From positions 1,390,371 to 1,454,370 of the forward strand of contig NC_023135.1 in the NCBI RefSeq assembly GCF_000511355.1: DNA of 64,000 bases, written 5' to 3'. Positions 1 to 8,420 of this stretch are shown piece after piece. The position numbers were made by a program, and so were the translations under genes. The first letter of the stretch is position 1. Every line of letters begins with the position of its first letter. Origin of the DNA: Leisingera methylohalidivorans DSM 14336. Its GTDB lineage: Bacteria; Pseudomonadota; Alphaproteobacteria; Rhodobacterales; Rhodobacteraceae. The notes under the pieces were generated by a model. That model saw nothing but the letters and a program-made list of their open reading frames with translations, was not told the origin of the DNA and did not search any database.

Positions 1-423
1 CATCCGCGGTTGCTTGCCATCGCGGGCAAGGGCGCCGCTTGCAGTCGCGATGGCTGCCTCGGGATCATTCTGCACCAGCTGCGCCTGTGCCTTCAGGTAC
101 AGTGCGCCCTGATCCGCGGGCAGATCGGCCAGCACCCGGTCCAGCAGTTTCATCGCGGTCTCGCCCTGCTGCAGGAACAAAAGCGTCTGCGCCAGGTTCT
201 TGCGGGCATCATGAAACCCGGGCGCCAGAGCCAGCGCCTTTTTGAAATGCGGCACCGCCTCGCGGTGTTTGCCGAGACCGGACAGGGAGATCCCGGCAAT
301 GTTGGGAAAATCCGGCTGGCTCTTGTGCCGCTTCATCCCGGCCTTGGACTGTTTCAGCGCCTGTTTGAACCTGCCCTGATTGAGAAAGCCGAACGCTGCC
401 TGGAGGTCGTTCTGAAGGGTCAT
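1..423 (-). CDS. TPR-repeat protein, N-terminal part (cut by window edge)
   Basis: The reading frame starts at an ATG at 423 and runs off the left edge of the window, giving 141 residues. The visible part is helical and carries degenerate tetratricopeptide repeats, with segments such as NIAGISLSGLGKHREAVPHF, ALALAPGFHDARKNLAQTL and ALYLKAQAQLVQNDPEAAI that have the usual 34-residue TPR spacing. TPR domains are protein-interaction scaffolds. In Roseobacters similar N-termini often precede a sulfotransferase domain, but that part would lie outside the window and is not seen. The gene is divergent from the SRAP gene, with 91 bp between the two starts. The TPR call is good; the full-length function is unknown. 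Confidence 0.75.
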   Translation of the reverse strand, partial: MTLQNDLQAAFGFLNQGRFKQALKQSKAGMKRHKSQPDFPNIAGISLSGLGKHREAVPHFKKALALAPGFHDARKNLAQTLLFLQQGETAMKLLDRVLADLPADQGALYLKAQAQLVQNDPEAAIATASGALARDGKQPRM

Positions 424-514
424 GTGGCCTATCCGTCTCTTAATGTCAGGGCAGCTGTTTCCCGGATGTGCGCAGGCTCTTTGCGCGGGGGCAGTCCTGG
501 TTTAGAAAATCAGC

Positions 515-1204
515 ATGTGCGGACGATTTGCCATAACCCTGCCCACGGATGCAATGGCGCAGCTGTTTGCGGCGCAGCCTGCGAACAATCTCCCCAGGGT
601 GCCCGACTTCAATGTCTGCCCGACCAGCCTGGTGCATGCGGTGCAGGCAGGCGAAGCCGGGCGGCAGCTGGTTGCCATGCGCTGGGGGTTCCTGCCGCAT
701 TGGTACAAGTCTGAAACCGCCGGGCCGCTGCTGATCAACGCGCGCGCAGAGACGATTGCGGAGAAGCCCGCATTTGCCGCAGCCTGCCGCGAACGGCGCT
801 GCCTGATCCCGGCCACGGGGTTCTATGAATGGACCAAAACCGCCGGCGGCGCCCGGCTGCCCTGGTACATCCACCGCAGCGACGCAGCCCCTTTGGCCTT
901 TGCCGCAATCTGGCAGAGCTGGGGAGCGGAACACCCGGTCAAGACCTGCGCCATTGTCACCACGGCGGCAAATGAGGCGCTGTCGTCCATTCACCACCGG
1001 ATGCCGTTGATTCTGGAGCCGCAGGACTGGGGCGGATGGCTGGGCGAAGAAGGGCCGGGTGCTGCGCGGCTGATGCAGCCGGGGGCGGCGGGCATCCTGG
1101 ATTTCCACCGGGTGGATCCGGCGGTGAATTCCAACCGGGCCGAAGGGCCGGAGCTGATTGAACCGCTGGAGGACAGCGGCATCCCGCGCGGCCGGCTGAT
1201 CTGA
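515..1204 (+). CDS. yedK: SRAP (YedK/HMCES) abasic-site DNA-protein crosslinking protein
   Basis: This 229-residue protein belongs to the SOS-response-associated peptidase family. Those proteins form a thiazolidine crosslink between Cys2 and an abasic site in single-stranded DNA and so shield it from strand breakage. All key positions are present: it starts Met-Cys-Gly-Arg-Phe, so Cys2 is exposed once Met is removed; Asn75 lies in INARAET; Glu105 in FYEW; and His160 in IHHRMP. These match the E. coli YedK numbering. The length is typical. The gene stands alone between a divergent TPR gene and a convergent MarR gene whose stop lies 2 bp away. No LexA box was identified in the short upstream gap. 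The call is secure. Confidence 0.95.
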   Translation: MCGRFAITLPTDAMAQLFAAQPANNLPRVPDFNVCPTSLVHAVQAGEAGRQLVAMRWGFLPHWYKSETAGPLLINARAETIAEKPAFAAACRERRCLIPATGFYEWTKTAGGARLPWYIHRSDAAPLAFAAIWQSWGAEHPVKTCAIVTTAANEALSSIHHRMPLILEPQDWGGWLGEEGPGAARLMQPGAAGILDFHRVDPAVNSNRAEGPELIEPLEDSGIPRGRLI

Positions 1205-1206
1205 GG

Positions 1207-1698
1207 CTACCCGGCGGCCTCGCGCGGCGGCAGGTCGCGCTGCGGCGCGCGGCTGAGGCCGTTGGCGGCGATGGCGGCCTTTTGCAGCAGGGCCACAAAG
1301 GTTTCCTGTTCTGTCTCCGTAAGGCCCGTCAGGATACCCGGCTGGGCGGCGCGTACAACCGGCAGAAGCCGTTTAAGCAATGCGTCGCCTGCGCCGGTCA
1401 GGCTGACCTCGCGCGCGCGCCGGTCCGCCTTGCAGATCCTGCGTGCCACCAGACCCTTTTCCACCAGCCGGTCGACCACCTTGCCCAGGGTGGCCCGGTC
1501 ATAGGCAATCAGCCCCGCAACCGAGGCCTGGTCGATGCCGGGGTGGCGGTGGATTGCGGCCATGGCGGAAAACTGCACCGGGGTAAGGTCGGTGCCTTCC
1601 TCGGCCATCCGGTCCATGAACTGGGCCACGGAGACCTGGTGCAGCCGCCGGATCAGGTGCCCGGGCAGGGTGTGAATGTCCAAAGGGTCGCTGTCCAT
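1207..1698 (-). CDS. MarR-family transcriptional regulator
   Basis: The protein has 163 residues with a central winged helix-turn-helix: FSAMAAIHRHPGIDQASVAG, then DRATLGKVVDRLVEKGLV and the wing segment CKADRRAREVSLT. MarR proteins are dimeric repressors that usually respond to phenolic or oxidised small molecules. The frame is open upstream to 1890, but the upstream extension has composition unlike the family, and the ATG at 1698 is preceded by a purine-rich AGAAGG stretch, so the shorter start is chosen. Divergent mnmH begins at 1874, so the gap of about 175 bp could hold control sites for both genes. The ligand and targets cannot be read from the sequence. Confidence 0.88.
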   Translation of the reverse strand: MDSDPLDIHTLPGHLIRRLHQVSVAQFMDRMAEEGTDLTPVQFSAMAAIHRHPGIDQASVAGLIAYDRATLGKVVDRLVEKGLVARRICKADRRAREVSLTGAGDALLKRLLPVVRAAQPGILTGLTETEQETFVALLQKAAIAANGLSRAPQRDLPPREAAG

Positions 1699-1873
1699 GG
1701 CCTTCTGGTCCTTGCCGTTCTTCTGGTGCCGTTCTGCGGCTGCCGGCTGTCTGTCTGCGGGGCTGGCCGCCGTGACTGCCTTACTGCCCCGTGCGCAGTG
1801 CGCGCAAGTTTTATTGCCGCAGCTGCGGCAATTGCGGCTTTTCCTTGCCCAAGGGGCGCGGTAGAGCAGGGGT

Positions 1874-2926
1874 ATGGCACTGAAATTCACCTCTCTGCAA
1901 GACTTCTATGCCCATGGCTATGACACCGTGATTGATGTGCGCAGCCCGGCGGAATATGCCGAGGACCGCGTGCCGGGCGCCATCAGCCTGCCGGTGCTGG
2001 ATAACGCCGAGCGGGCAGAGGTAGGCACCATCTATGTGCAGGACAGCCCTTTCAAGGCGCGCAAGCTGGGCGCGGCGCTGGTGTTCCGCAATGCCGCAAA
2101 CCACATCGAGCAGCGCCTGAGCCATCATGAGGGCGGCTGGAGGCCGCTGGTCTACTGCTGGCGCGGCGGTCAGCGGTCGGGGTCCTTCACCTGGATGCTG
2201 CAGCAGATCGGCTGGCGCGCCGAGGTGGTGGAAGGCGGTTATCAAAGCTACCGCCGTCTGGTGAATGCGGCGTTGTATCAGACTGCGCTGCCGCACCGGC
2301 TGGTGGCGCTGGACGGCTATACCGGTTCCGCCAAGACCGAGGTGCTGAAACGCGCCGGGCAGCTTGGCGTGCAGGTGCTGGATCTTGAGGGGCTGGCCAA
2401 TCACCGCGGCTCACTGCTGGGGGACATGCCGACGCCGCAGCCGTCGCAGAAGGGGTTCGAATCCGCCCTTGCCGGCGCAGTGATGCAGCTGGACCCAAGC
2501 CGCCCGGTGCTGGTGGAGGCCGAGTCGAGCAAGGTGGGCCAGCGGATTATTCCGCCCTCCGTCTGGGCAGGGATGAAGCAGGCGCCGCGGATCGAACTGC
2601 AGGTGCCGGCTGCGGCCCGCTGCGGCTATCTGACGGCGGCTTATGACGATATCCTGTCAGACGCGGACGGTCTGCGCGAAAAGCTGGCGCCCCTGCGCGC
2701 CTATCGCTCGGGTGCGGTGGTGGACGGTTGGTTTTCCCGCATCGCCGAGGGCGACAAGGCAGGGCTGACCAAGGCGCTGATGGCCGAGCATTACGACCCC
2801 GCCTACCGCAAATCCCGCGCGGCCATCGGCGCAAAGGTTGCTGCCATTGTCGAAGCCGGCGCGCTGGATGACGCCGGGCTGGACGCTGCAGCAGCCGCGG
2901 TCGCCAGGATCATCTCCAGTCTCTGA
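1874..2926 (+). CDS. mnmH: tRNA 2-selenouridine synthase MnmH (SelU/YbbB)
   Basis: MnmH replaces sulfur by selenium in 2-thiouridine at the wobble position of certain tRNAs, using selenophosphate and a geranylated intermediate. The 350-residue protein has the diagnostic two-part layout. An N-terminal rhodanese domain carries the active cysteine, Cys95, in LVYCWRGGQRSG. A P-loop domain begins near residue 146 with GYTGSAKT at 148-155. The length matches the family. The neighbour pointing towards it, 3148-5310, encodes SelD, which makes the selenophosphate substrate, so the two genes form a functional pair although they are convergent. No selA, selB or selC is visible, so selenouridine may be the main use of selenium here, but the rest of the genome is unseen. 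Confidence 0.95.
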   Translation: MALKFTSLQDFYAHGYDTVIDVRSPAEYAEDRVPGAISLPVLDNAERAEVGTIYVQDSPFKARKLGAALVFRNAANHIEQRLSHHEGGWRPLVYCWRGGQRSGSFTWMLQQIGWRAEVVEGGYQSYRRLVNAALYQTALPHRLVALDGYTGSAKTEVLKRAGQLGVQVLDLEGLANHRGSLLGDMPTPQPSQKGFESALAGAVMQLDPSRPVLVEAESSKVGQRIIPPSVWAGMKQAPRIELQVPAAARCGYLTAAYDDILSDADGLREKLAPLRAYRSGAVVDGWFSRIAEGDKAGLTKALMAEHYDPAYRKSRAAIGAKVAAIVEAGALDDAGLDAAAAAVARIISSL

Positions 2927-3021
2927 CCGGCGATGCTCCCGCCTGTCGCAGGCGCATCAAAGATGCTCCCGCTCCCGTTGGGCGTAGCGCTGCGCTGACG
3001 CGCAGCGGGTCTCCGGCAGGC

Positions 3022-3041
3022 GTATTTCAGACCAGAAAGAA
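3022..3041 (+). repeat. 20-bp interspersed motif, copy 1
   Basis: GTATTTCAGACCAGAAAGAA lies in the 221-bp convergent gap between mnmH and selD. The same 20-mer recurs with one change at 22327-22346, and a looser copy is at 38702-38720. All three lie between genes. The rest of this gap shows no gene. Confidence 0.5.
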
Positions 3042-3147
3042 ACCTGGGAACAAGCGGACGTCCCTGGCATCTTTCTGGTTGCCTGTACTGCGGGGTGAAT
3101 TGGCCGCAAGGCCAAGAGGGGCTGGCCCCTTGCCGCAGCAGAAAACC

Positions 3148-5310
3148 TTAAACGCTCAGGATGATGGCGCCGTGGTTTGAAGTCACCCTGCCAATCAGCG
3201 CAGCCGGGTATCCGGCCAGGCAGAGCCGGTCCAGCAGGTCCTGCGCCTGATCCGCAGCCACCGCTGCCAGCAGCCCGCCTGCGGTTTGCGGATCGAACAG
3301 CAGATCCTGCCAGCCGGTGGTCCTCAGCGCGGGCACGGCAGCCTGATTTGACGGGAACAGCGAGGACCGGATGCCGCGGTCGGCCAGCTCTGCCGCGCCT
3401 TGCATCAGCGGGATTTTTCCGGTGAAGATTTCGGCCCCGGTTCGTGATGCTTCGCAGAGGCCGAGAAGGTGGCCGATGAGGCCGAAGCCAGTGACATCCG
3501 TCATCGCATGGGCGTTTTGCAGAATGCGGGCGGCGGCGCCTTGCGGCTGGCTCATCCGGTCCAGCGCGGCGGCGATCCACGCGCCCTTTGCCTCGCCCGC
3601 CATCTCCGCGGCCATCAGCACGCCGGAGCCGATGGGTTTGGTCAGGATCAGCGCATCGCCGGGTTCAGCTCCGGTCAGGGTGATCGCCGGGCGGCGGCAC
3701 AGGCCGGTGACGGTGAAGCCCGCCGTCAGCTCATCCCCCAAGGAGGTATGGCCGCCGATGATGGCGGCGCCGGCGTCCTGCATGACCTCGGTTGCGGCGG
3801 CCATGATCTCCTGCAGGGTGCGGGACTGCAGTGCCGGCGACATCCGCGGCAGGATCAGGTTGGCGGTGGCGGCCTGCGGATCCGCACCCATTGCCCAGAT
3901 ATCGCCAAGCGCATGCACGGCTGCGATGCGGGCCATCATCACCGGGTCGTTGCAGAAGCTGCGCAGATGGTCGGTGCTGATCACCTGCTGCGCGCCGCCA
4001 GTGGTCAGCAGGGCAGCATCATCGCCGGGCAGCGGGGTGATGTCCGGGCGGTCCGCGGCTTTCAGCCCGGCAAGGGTGCCCAGCAGTGCATCCCGCCCGA
4101 CCTTTGCGCCGCAGCCGCCGCACATGGGTTTGTCGCCAAGTGCCGTGTCCATGCCCAGCGTGTGTTCGGCGGGCAGGTCCGGCGGGTCCATGGCGGGCAG
4201 GTCGCGGAATTTCTCCATGAAGGCCTGGTCGATGCGGTCTTTCCAGGTCCACATCAGGGGGCCTGCCAGAGTGGCGCCGAAGCGTTCGCCCAGGGCGTCT
4301 TTGCGGCCCATCGAAATGAGCTTCAGGTAGTCCTTTTGCGGGCGGTATTTGCGCAAGGGGTCGCCGGTCAGGACGCTGCGCAGGTTGTGGTACAGCACCG
4401 GCGCCTGGCGCACCGCGTAAACGCCCGCTTTGGGGCGCGGAGCAAATTCCATATGGGCGCAATCGCCGGCGGCAAAGACATTGGCGGCGGAGCTTTGCAG
4501 GGTTTCACTCACCCGGATGAACCCATTCTGCAAGGCAAGGCCGCTGGCGCTGAGCCAGCCGTAAGGGCGGGCCCCGGCGGCGCCGGTGGTGAACTCTGAC
4601 AGCACCTCGCGCCCGTCCTGTAGGACGATATGGTCCGCTTCGATCCGCAAAACCCTGACGTTTTCTTCCAGACGCACGCCGTGTTCGACCAGCGCACGGC
4701 GCAGCCGGCGGCGGGCCTGTTCACCAATCGTGCGCAAGGCCGCGTCGCTGTCGATCAGCGTGGCCTGGGCCAGGCGGCCGCGGGCTTTGAGGGCAAAGGC
4801 CATCGCCAGGATCAGCTCCGCCCCGGCGACGCCGCCGCCGATCACCGCAACATGGGCTGGGGTGCTGCCCTCGCGGAAGGCGGCCCATCGGGCGGCGAAG
4901 CGGCCCAGCGGTTTGGCGGGGATGCCGTGTTCGGCAAAACCCGGCAGGTCCGGCATGGCGGAGGTGATGCCGACATCGACTGAGGCCGCATCATAGGCAA
5001 TCGGCGGGCGGCCCGGCACATGCACCAGCTGGGCCGCAGTGTCGATATGGTTTGCCGCGCCCAGCACCACGCGGGCACCGGCAAAGCGGGCGAGGCGCAC
5101 CAGATCGATGTCCAGATCCTCGCGCGGATAATGCCCGGCCACGTAACCGGGCAGCATGCCGGAGTAGGGCGCTTCGGGACCGGGGTTGATGACAGTCAGC
5201 CGGGCGCCGGGCAGGGGCCGCATGCCCCATTTGCGCAGCACCAGCGCATGGGTGTGGCCGCCGCCGATCAGCACCAGATCACGGGTCAGGGGAAATCGCG
5301 AAGAATCCAT
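3148..5310 (-). CDS. selD: NDH-type flavoprotein fused to selenide, water dikinase (SelD)
   Basis: This is a two-domain protein of 720 residues. Residues 1 to about 375 form a pyridine-nucleotide:disulfide-type oxidoreductase: a Rossmann motif LVLIGGGHTHA near residue 13, a second one VAVIGGGVAGAE near 155, and an FAD-binding FAAGDCAHM segment. Residues from about 390 are SelD, which makes selenophosphate from selenide and ATP. The catalytic loop reads MCGGCGAKVG near residues 396-405, so the essential nucleophile is Cys rather than Sec and the adjacent Lys is kept. Downstream GGGNAATD-like ATP-grasp-type motifs are not expected; instead DDAA and GGHTSLGDEL segments of the PurM/SelD fold are seen. 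The fusion suggests that selenium reduction or delivery is linked to the kinase step. The start lies only 48 bp after mnhG on the same strand, so read-through from the antiporter operon is possible. Confidence 0.93.
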   Translation of the reverse strand: MDSSRFPLTRDLVLIGGGHTHALVLRKWGMRPLPGARLTVINPGPEAPYSGMLPGYVAGHYPREDLDIDLVRLARFAGARVVLGAANHIDTAAQLVHVPGRPPIAYDAASVDVGITSAMPDLPGFAEHGIPAKPLGRFAARWAAFREGSTPAHVAVIGGGVAGAELILAMAFALKARGRLAQATLIDSDAALRTIGEQARRRLRRALVEHGVRLEENVRVLRIEADHIVLQDGREVLSEFTTGAAGARPYGWLSASGLALQNGFIRVSETLQSSAANVFAAGDCAHMEFAPRPKAGVYAVRQAPVLYHNLRSVLTGDPLRKYRPQKDYLKLISMGRKDALGERFGATLAGPLMWTWKDRIDQAFMEKFRDLPAMDPPDLPAEHTLGMDTALGDKPMCGGCGAKVGRDALLGTLAGLKAADRPDITPLPGDDAALLTTGGAQQVISTDHLRSFCNDPVMMARIAAVHALGDIWAMGADPQAATANLILPRMSPALQSRTLQEIMAAATEVMQDAGAAIIGGHTSLGDELTAGFTVTGLCRRPAITLTGAEPGDALILTKPIGSGVLMAAEMAGEAKGAWIAAALDRMSQPQGAAARILQNAHAMTDVTGFGLIGHLLGLCEASRTGAEIFTGKIPLMQGAAELADRGIRSSLFPSNQAAVPALRTTGWQDLLFDPQTAGGLLAAVAADQAQDLLDRLCLAGYPAALIGRVTSNHGAIILSV

Positions 5311-5358
5311 GTCATGTCCTGCCTTTGCAGCGGTCCGGACGGCGCACCAAAGCGGACC

Positions 5359-5757
5359 TTATTGCGGGGTGTCCGTGCGGGTTGCGGTCTTGCGTTCCCC
5401 GTCCTCCGGCGTGTCATGGGTGGCCCAATGGTCATCCTCGCCCGCCGTGGGCATGGTCTCGCGGCTCTCCTGCCGGTGAATATGCACCTTGGCAATGAAA
5501 TTCGCGGTGACCGGTGCGGTCAGGAACAGGAACAGCGTGATCATCAGTTCATGCACCGAGAAGTATTTCTCAAACGCTGCAGCATGCAGCATCGAGGCCA
5601 GCAGCACGCCGCCGACGCCCAGGGTGGTGGCCTTGGTCGGGGCGTGCAGGCGCGACATCGGATCGTTGAGTTTCAGCAGCCCGAAGGAGCCGACAATGCC
5701 AAAGATCCCGGCGATCACCAGGAAGGCGGCAACAAGGAGTTCTAACAGGCTTTCCAT
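5359..5757 (-). CDS. mnhG: Mrp/Mnh cation:proton antiporter subunit G
   Basis: MnhG is a small membrane subunit of the multi-subunit Na+(K+)/H+ antiporter. The protein has 132 residues with three hydrophobic segments in the first 90: LLVAAFLVIAGIFGIVGSFGL, then GVGGVLLASMLHAA and LMITLFLFLTAPVTANFIA. The signature LNDPMSRLHAPTKATTLG lies between the first two. The tail of about 45 residues is hydrophilic. It is the last gene of the mnhAB-C-D-E-F-G operon, 9 bp after mnhF. Family and position agree, so the call is firm. Confidence 0.93.
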   Translation of the reverse strand: MESLLELLVAAFLVIAGIFGIVGSFGLLKLNDPMSRLHAPTKATTLGVGGVLLASMLHAAAFEKYFSVHELMITLFLFLTAPVTANFIAKVHIHRQESRETMPTAGEDDHWATHDTPEDGERKTATRTDTPQ

Positions 5758-5766
5758 ATGTCTCCC

Positions 5767-6036
5767 CTATTCGATGATATTGCCGCGCAGGATAAAGCGC
5801 GCATAGGCCACGGTGGAGACAAAGCCGAGCATGGCAATGATCATTGCAGCCTCGAAAAAGATCTCGGTTCCCAGCGCCAGGCCGTAGAGCACCATCAGCG
5901 CGATGGCGTTGATGAACATGGTATCCAGCGCCAGGATGCGGTCGGCCACATCCGGCGCGGTGACGATCTTCCAGAGGTTCATCAGCATCGCCAGGGCAAA
6001 GCAGGCAAAGGCAAAGGTCGAAGCGCTTTCGATCAT
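5767..6036 (-). CDS. mnhF: Mrp/Mnh antiporter subunit F
   Basis: The 89-residue protein consists of three transmembrane helices. The family signature APDVADRILALDTMFINAIA lies at about residues 27-46, between helices one and two. MnhF is a structural subunit of the Mrp antiporter membrane complex. The start ATG overlaps the last codons of mnhE by 4 bp, indicating translational coupling. Confidence 0.93.
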   Translation of the reverse strand: MIESASTFAFACFALAMLMNLWKIVTAPDVADRILALDTMFINAIALMVLYGLALGTEIFFEAAMIIAMLGFVSTVAYARFILRGNIIE

Positions 6037-6530
6037 TCGAAAATCTCCATCAGCCGGCGCTCGTAGCGCTGTTTGATTTCATCCCGCACCGCGTCCGGGT
6101 TGGGCGCATCGAGGCAGTGAACAAGAAGGGCGTGGCCTTCGTCCGAGACATCCGCCGACAGGGTGCCCGGGGTCATGGTGATGGTGCCGGCAAGGGCGGT
6201 GATCGCCTCGGGTGTTTTCAGGTCAAGCGGGATGGTGATCCAGTTCGGCCGGCGGTCGGCATTGGGTTTGAACAGCACGATGCGGGCGACGATGATATTG
6301 GCCTGCACGATGTCCAGCAGCACCACCAGGATATATTCGGCGATTTTCAGCGGGCGGCGCAGCAGAGGACGGTTGGGCCAGTAGGGCTGGGTCACGAACG
6401 GGATCAGCACGCCCAGCATGAGGCCGAAGACCAGCGAGTTCAGAGACCAGCTATTGACCAGCAGGAGCCAGGTCAGCGTCAGCAGAAGCGTGAGCAGGGG
6501 GTGCGGGAACAGCCGCCGGACCAGTTTCAT
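6033..6530 (-). CDS. mnhE: Mrp/Mnh antiporter subunit E
   Basis: The 165-residue membrane protein has two or three N-terminal hydrophobic segments (LLTLLLTLTWLLLVNSWSLN, FGLMLGVLIPFVTQPYW) and a cytoplasmic C-terminal part with the MnhE signature ALAGTITMTPGTLSADVS followed by LVHCLDAPNPD. It is required for assembly of the Mrp complex in other bacteria. It overlaps mnhD upstream and mnhF downstream by 4 bp each, typical of this tightly coupled operon. Confidence 0.93.
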   Translation of the reverse strand: MKLVRRLFPHPLLTLLLTLTWLLLVNSWSLNSLVFGLMLGVLIPFVTQPYWPNRPLLRRPLKIAEYILVVLLDIVQANIIVARIVLFKPNADRRPNWITIPLDLKTPEAITALAGTITMTPGTLSADVSDEGHALLVHCLDAPNPDAVRDEIKQRYERRLMEIFE

Positions 6531-8068
6531 TTTGCGGGCCTCCCCAGCACAGTTTCGATGTAGGCGGTCGGCGCATAAAGCTGCGCCGCCGTGGCCTCGG
6601 CATAGCGGGTGGCGGGACCGGCAAAGACGGTGAGCGCCACCAAGCCGCCGAGCAGGCCGAAGCAGGCCACAAAGGGCAGCTGCGCCGGTCTTGCGGCCAG
6701 GTCTTCCAGCGGCGGTTCCTCGCTGGTGTCGGTGTCCTGCGGCGGCAGGCCGTGGCCTTTCCAGAACAGCAGCGAGCCTGCGCGGGCCATGCCGATGATG
6801 GTGATCAGGGAACCGGTCAGGATCACGGCCCAGATCCAGGGGGCCAGATCAACGCCGCGGGTGGCATCCAGCACCAGCAGCTTGCCCAGGAAACCCGACA
6901 GCGGCGGCATCCCCGCAAGGGCGATGGCTGCAGCAAAGAACAGCGCCGACACCAGCCCGGTCTGCGGCATCGGCAGCTGCGCTAGGATCCAGGGACCCTG
7001 CCGTTCGATCACCAGATCGGCAACCAGGAACAAGAGCGCCGCAGCCAGGGTCGAATGCACCAGATAATACAATGCAGCTGCCGCGGCGGACGGGGTGAAC
7101 AGCGAAATTGCAATCAGCAGCGTGCCCATCGAGGCGATTGCGCCAAAGGCCGCCAGCCTGCCCAGCTTCTTGGAGCCGAGGACGCCAATGGCGCCCGCGC
7201 CAAGCGTCAGCAGCGCCGCGGGCATCAGCCAGGCCTCGGTCAGGCCGGCGGTGGCTTCAACCTCCGGGCCGAAGACCAGTGTGTAGAAGCGCAGAATCGA
7301 ATAGGCGCCGACCTTGGTCATGATCGCAAAGAGGGCGGCAACCGGCATCGGCGCATTGGCATAGGCCGAGGGCAGCCAGAAGTGCAGCGGCAGCAGCGAC
7401 GCCTTGATGGCAAAGACCAGCAGCAGCATCACAGCACCAACGCGCAACAGGGCGGTGTCCTCGGCCGGGATCTGGGCCACTTTCACCGCGAGATCAGCCA
7501 TGTTCAGCGTGCCGGTCACCGCATAAAGCGTGCCGAGTGCAAACAGGAACAGGGTGGAGCCGAGCAGGTTGAACACCACATACTGCACCCCGGCCTGAAA
7601 CCGGCGGGTGCCGCCGGAGTGGATCATCAGGCCGTAAGATGCGATCAGCAGCACCTCGAAGAAAACAAACAGGTTGAACGCGTCGCCGGTCAGAAAGGCG
7701 CCCATGATGCCCATCAGCTGGAACTGGAACAGCGCGTGGAAGTTGGCGCCGCGGGTGTCCCAGCCGGAGCCGATGGCATACATCAGGACGGGCAGGGCCA
7801 AGAGCGAGGTCAGCACGATCATCATCGCCGACAGCCGGTCCAGCACCAGCACGATGCCGAAGGGTGCCGGCCAGTCGCCCAGCTCATAGACCTTGACGGT
7901 GCCGTCCAGCGCCTGTGCGGCCAGGGTCAGCGAGATGGCGGCCAGCAGCACCACGCTGGCCAGCGAGAAGATCCGCTGCAGGTCCAGATGATGGCGCACC
8001 GCCATGATGATGAAGGGGGCCACAAGGGCGGGCAGCACCACCGGGGCGATCAGAAGGTGGTCGATCAT
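6527..8068 (-). CDS. mnhD: Mrp/Mnh antiporter subunit D (NuoN/NuoM-like)
   Basis: This 513-residue polytopic protein belongs to the complex-I-related proton-pumping family. It has about 14 hydrophobic helices. It shows the charged residues typical of the channel-forming subunits, with a Glu in FFEVLLIASYGLM and a Lys in FAIKASLLPLHFWLPSAYAN, the segment conserved in NuoL/M/N and MnhA/D. With MnhA it is expected to form the proton and cation paths. The start overlaps the end of mnhC by 4 bp. Confidence 0.93.
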   Translation of the reverse strand: MIDHLLIAPVVLPALVAPFIIMAVRHHLDLQRIFSLASVVLLAAISLTLAAQALDGTVKVYELGDWPAPFGIVLVLDRLSAMMIVLTSLLALPVLMYAIGSGWDTRGANFHALFQFQLMGIMGAFLTGDAFNLFVFFEVLLIASYGLMIHSGGTRRFQAGVQYVVFNLLGSTLFLFALGTLYAVTGTLNMADLAVKVAQIPAEDTALLRVGAVMLLLVFAIKASLLPLHFWLPSAYANAPMPVAALFAIMTKVGAYSILRFYTLVFGPEVEATAGLTEAWLMPAALLTLGAGAIGVLGSKKLGRLAAFGAIASMGTLLIAISLFTPSAAAAALYYLVHSTLAAALLFLVADLVIERQGPWILAQLPMPQTGLVSALFFAAAIALAGMPPLSGFLGKLLVLDATRGVDLAPWIWAVILTGSLITIIGMARAGSLLFWKGHGLPPQDTDTSEEPPLEDLAARPAQLPFVACFGLLGGLVALTVFAGPATRYAEATAAQLYAPTAYIETVLGRPAK

Positions 8069-8418
8069 GCGTCGTCTCCTGCGCCTTCGGGCTCAACCGG
8101 CATGGCGGTGCGGTCATCGCGCGACGACAGATACGCCCCCAGCGCAATCATCACCACAACGGCGGTCATGCCGAAGGAGATCACGATGGCGGTCAGCACC
8201 AGCGCCTGCGGCAGCGGGTCGGTATAGGCGACCTCTTGATACTTGTTGAGGATCGGCGGCGCGCCGGTTGCCAGCCGTCCGGTGGCGAACAGGAAGACGT
8301 TGACTGCATAGGTGATCAGCGACAGGCCGAGGATCACCGGAAAGCTGCGGCGGCGCAGGATCAGGTAAATGCCGGCCGCCGTCAGGATGCCCACGGCAGA
8401 AGCGACGAGAAGTTCCAT
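8065..8418 (-). CDS. mnhC: Mrp/Mnh antiporter subunit C (NuoK-like)
   Basis: The 117-residue protein is homologous to NuoK and has three transmembrane helices: ELLVASAVGILTAAGIYLIL, then VILGLSLITYAVNVFLFATG and ALVLTAIVISFGMTAVVVMI. The signature DPLPQALVLTAIVI is present. A polar C-terminal tail of about 20 residues ends the protein. It lies 2 bp after the mnhAB stop and overlaps mnhD by 4 bp. Confidence 0.93.
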   Translation of the reverse strand: MELLVASAVGILTAAGIYLILRRRSFPVILGLSLITYAVNVFLFATGRLATGAPPILNKYQEVAYTDPLPQALVLTAIVISFGMTAVVVMIALGAYLSSRDDRTAMPVEPEGAGDDA

Positions 8419-8420
8419 AT

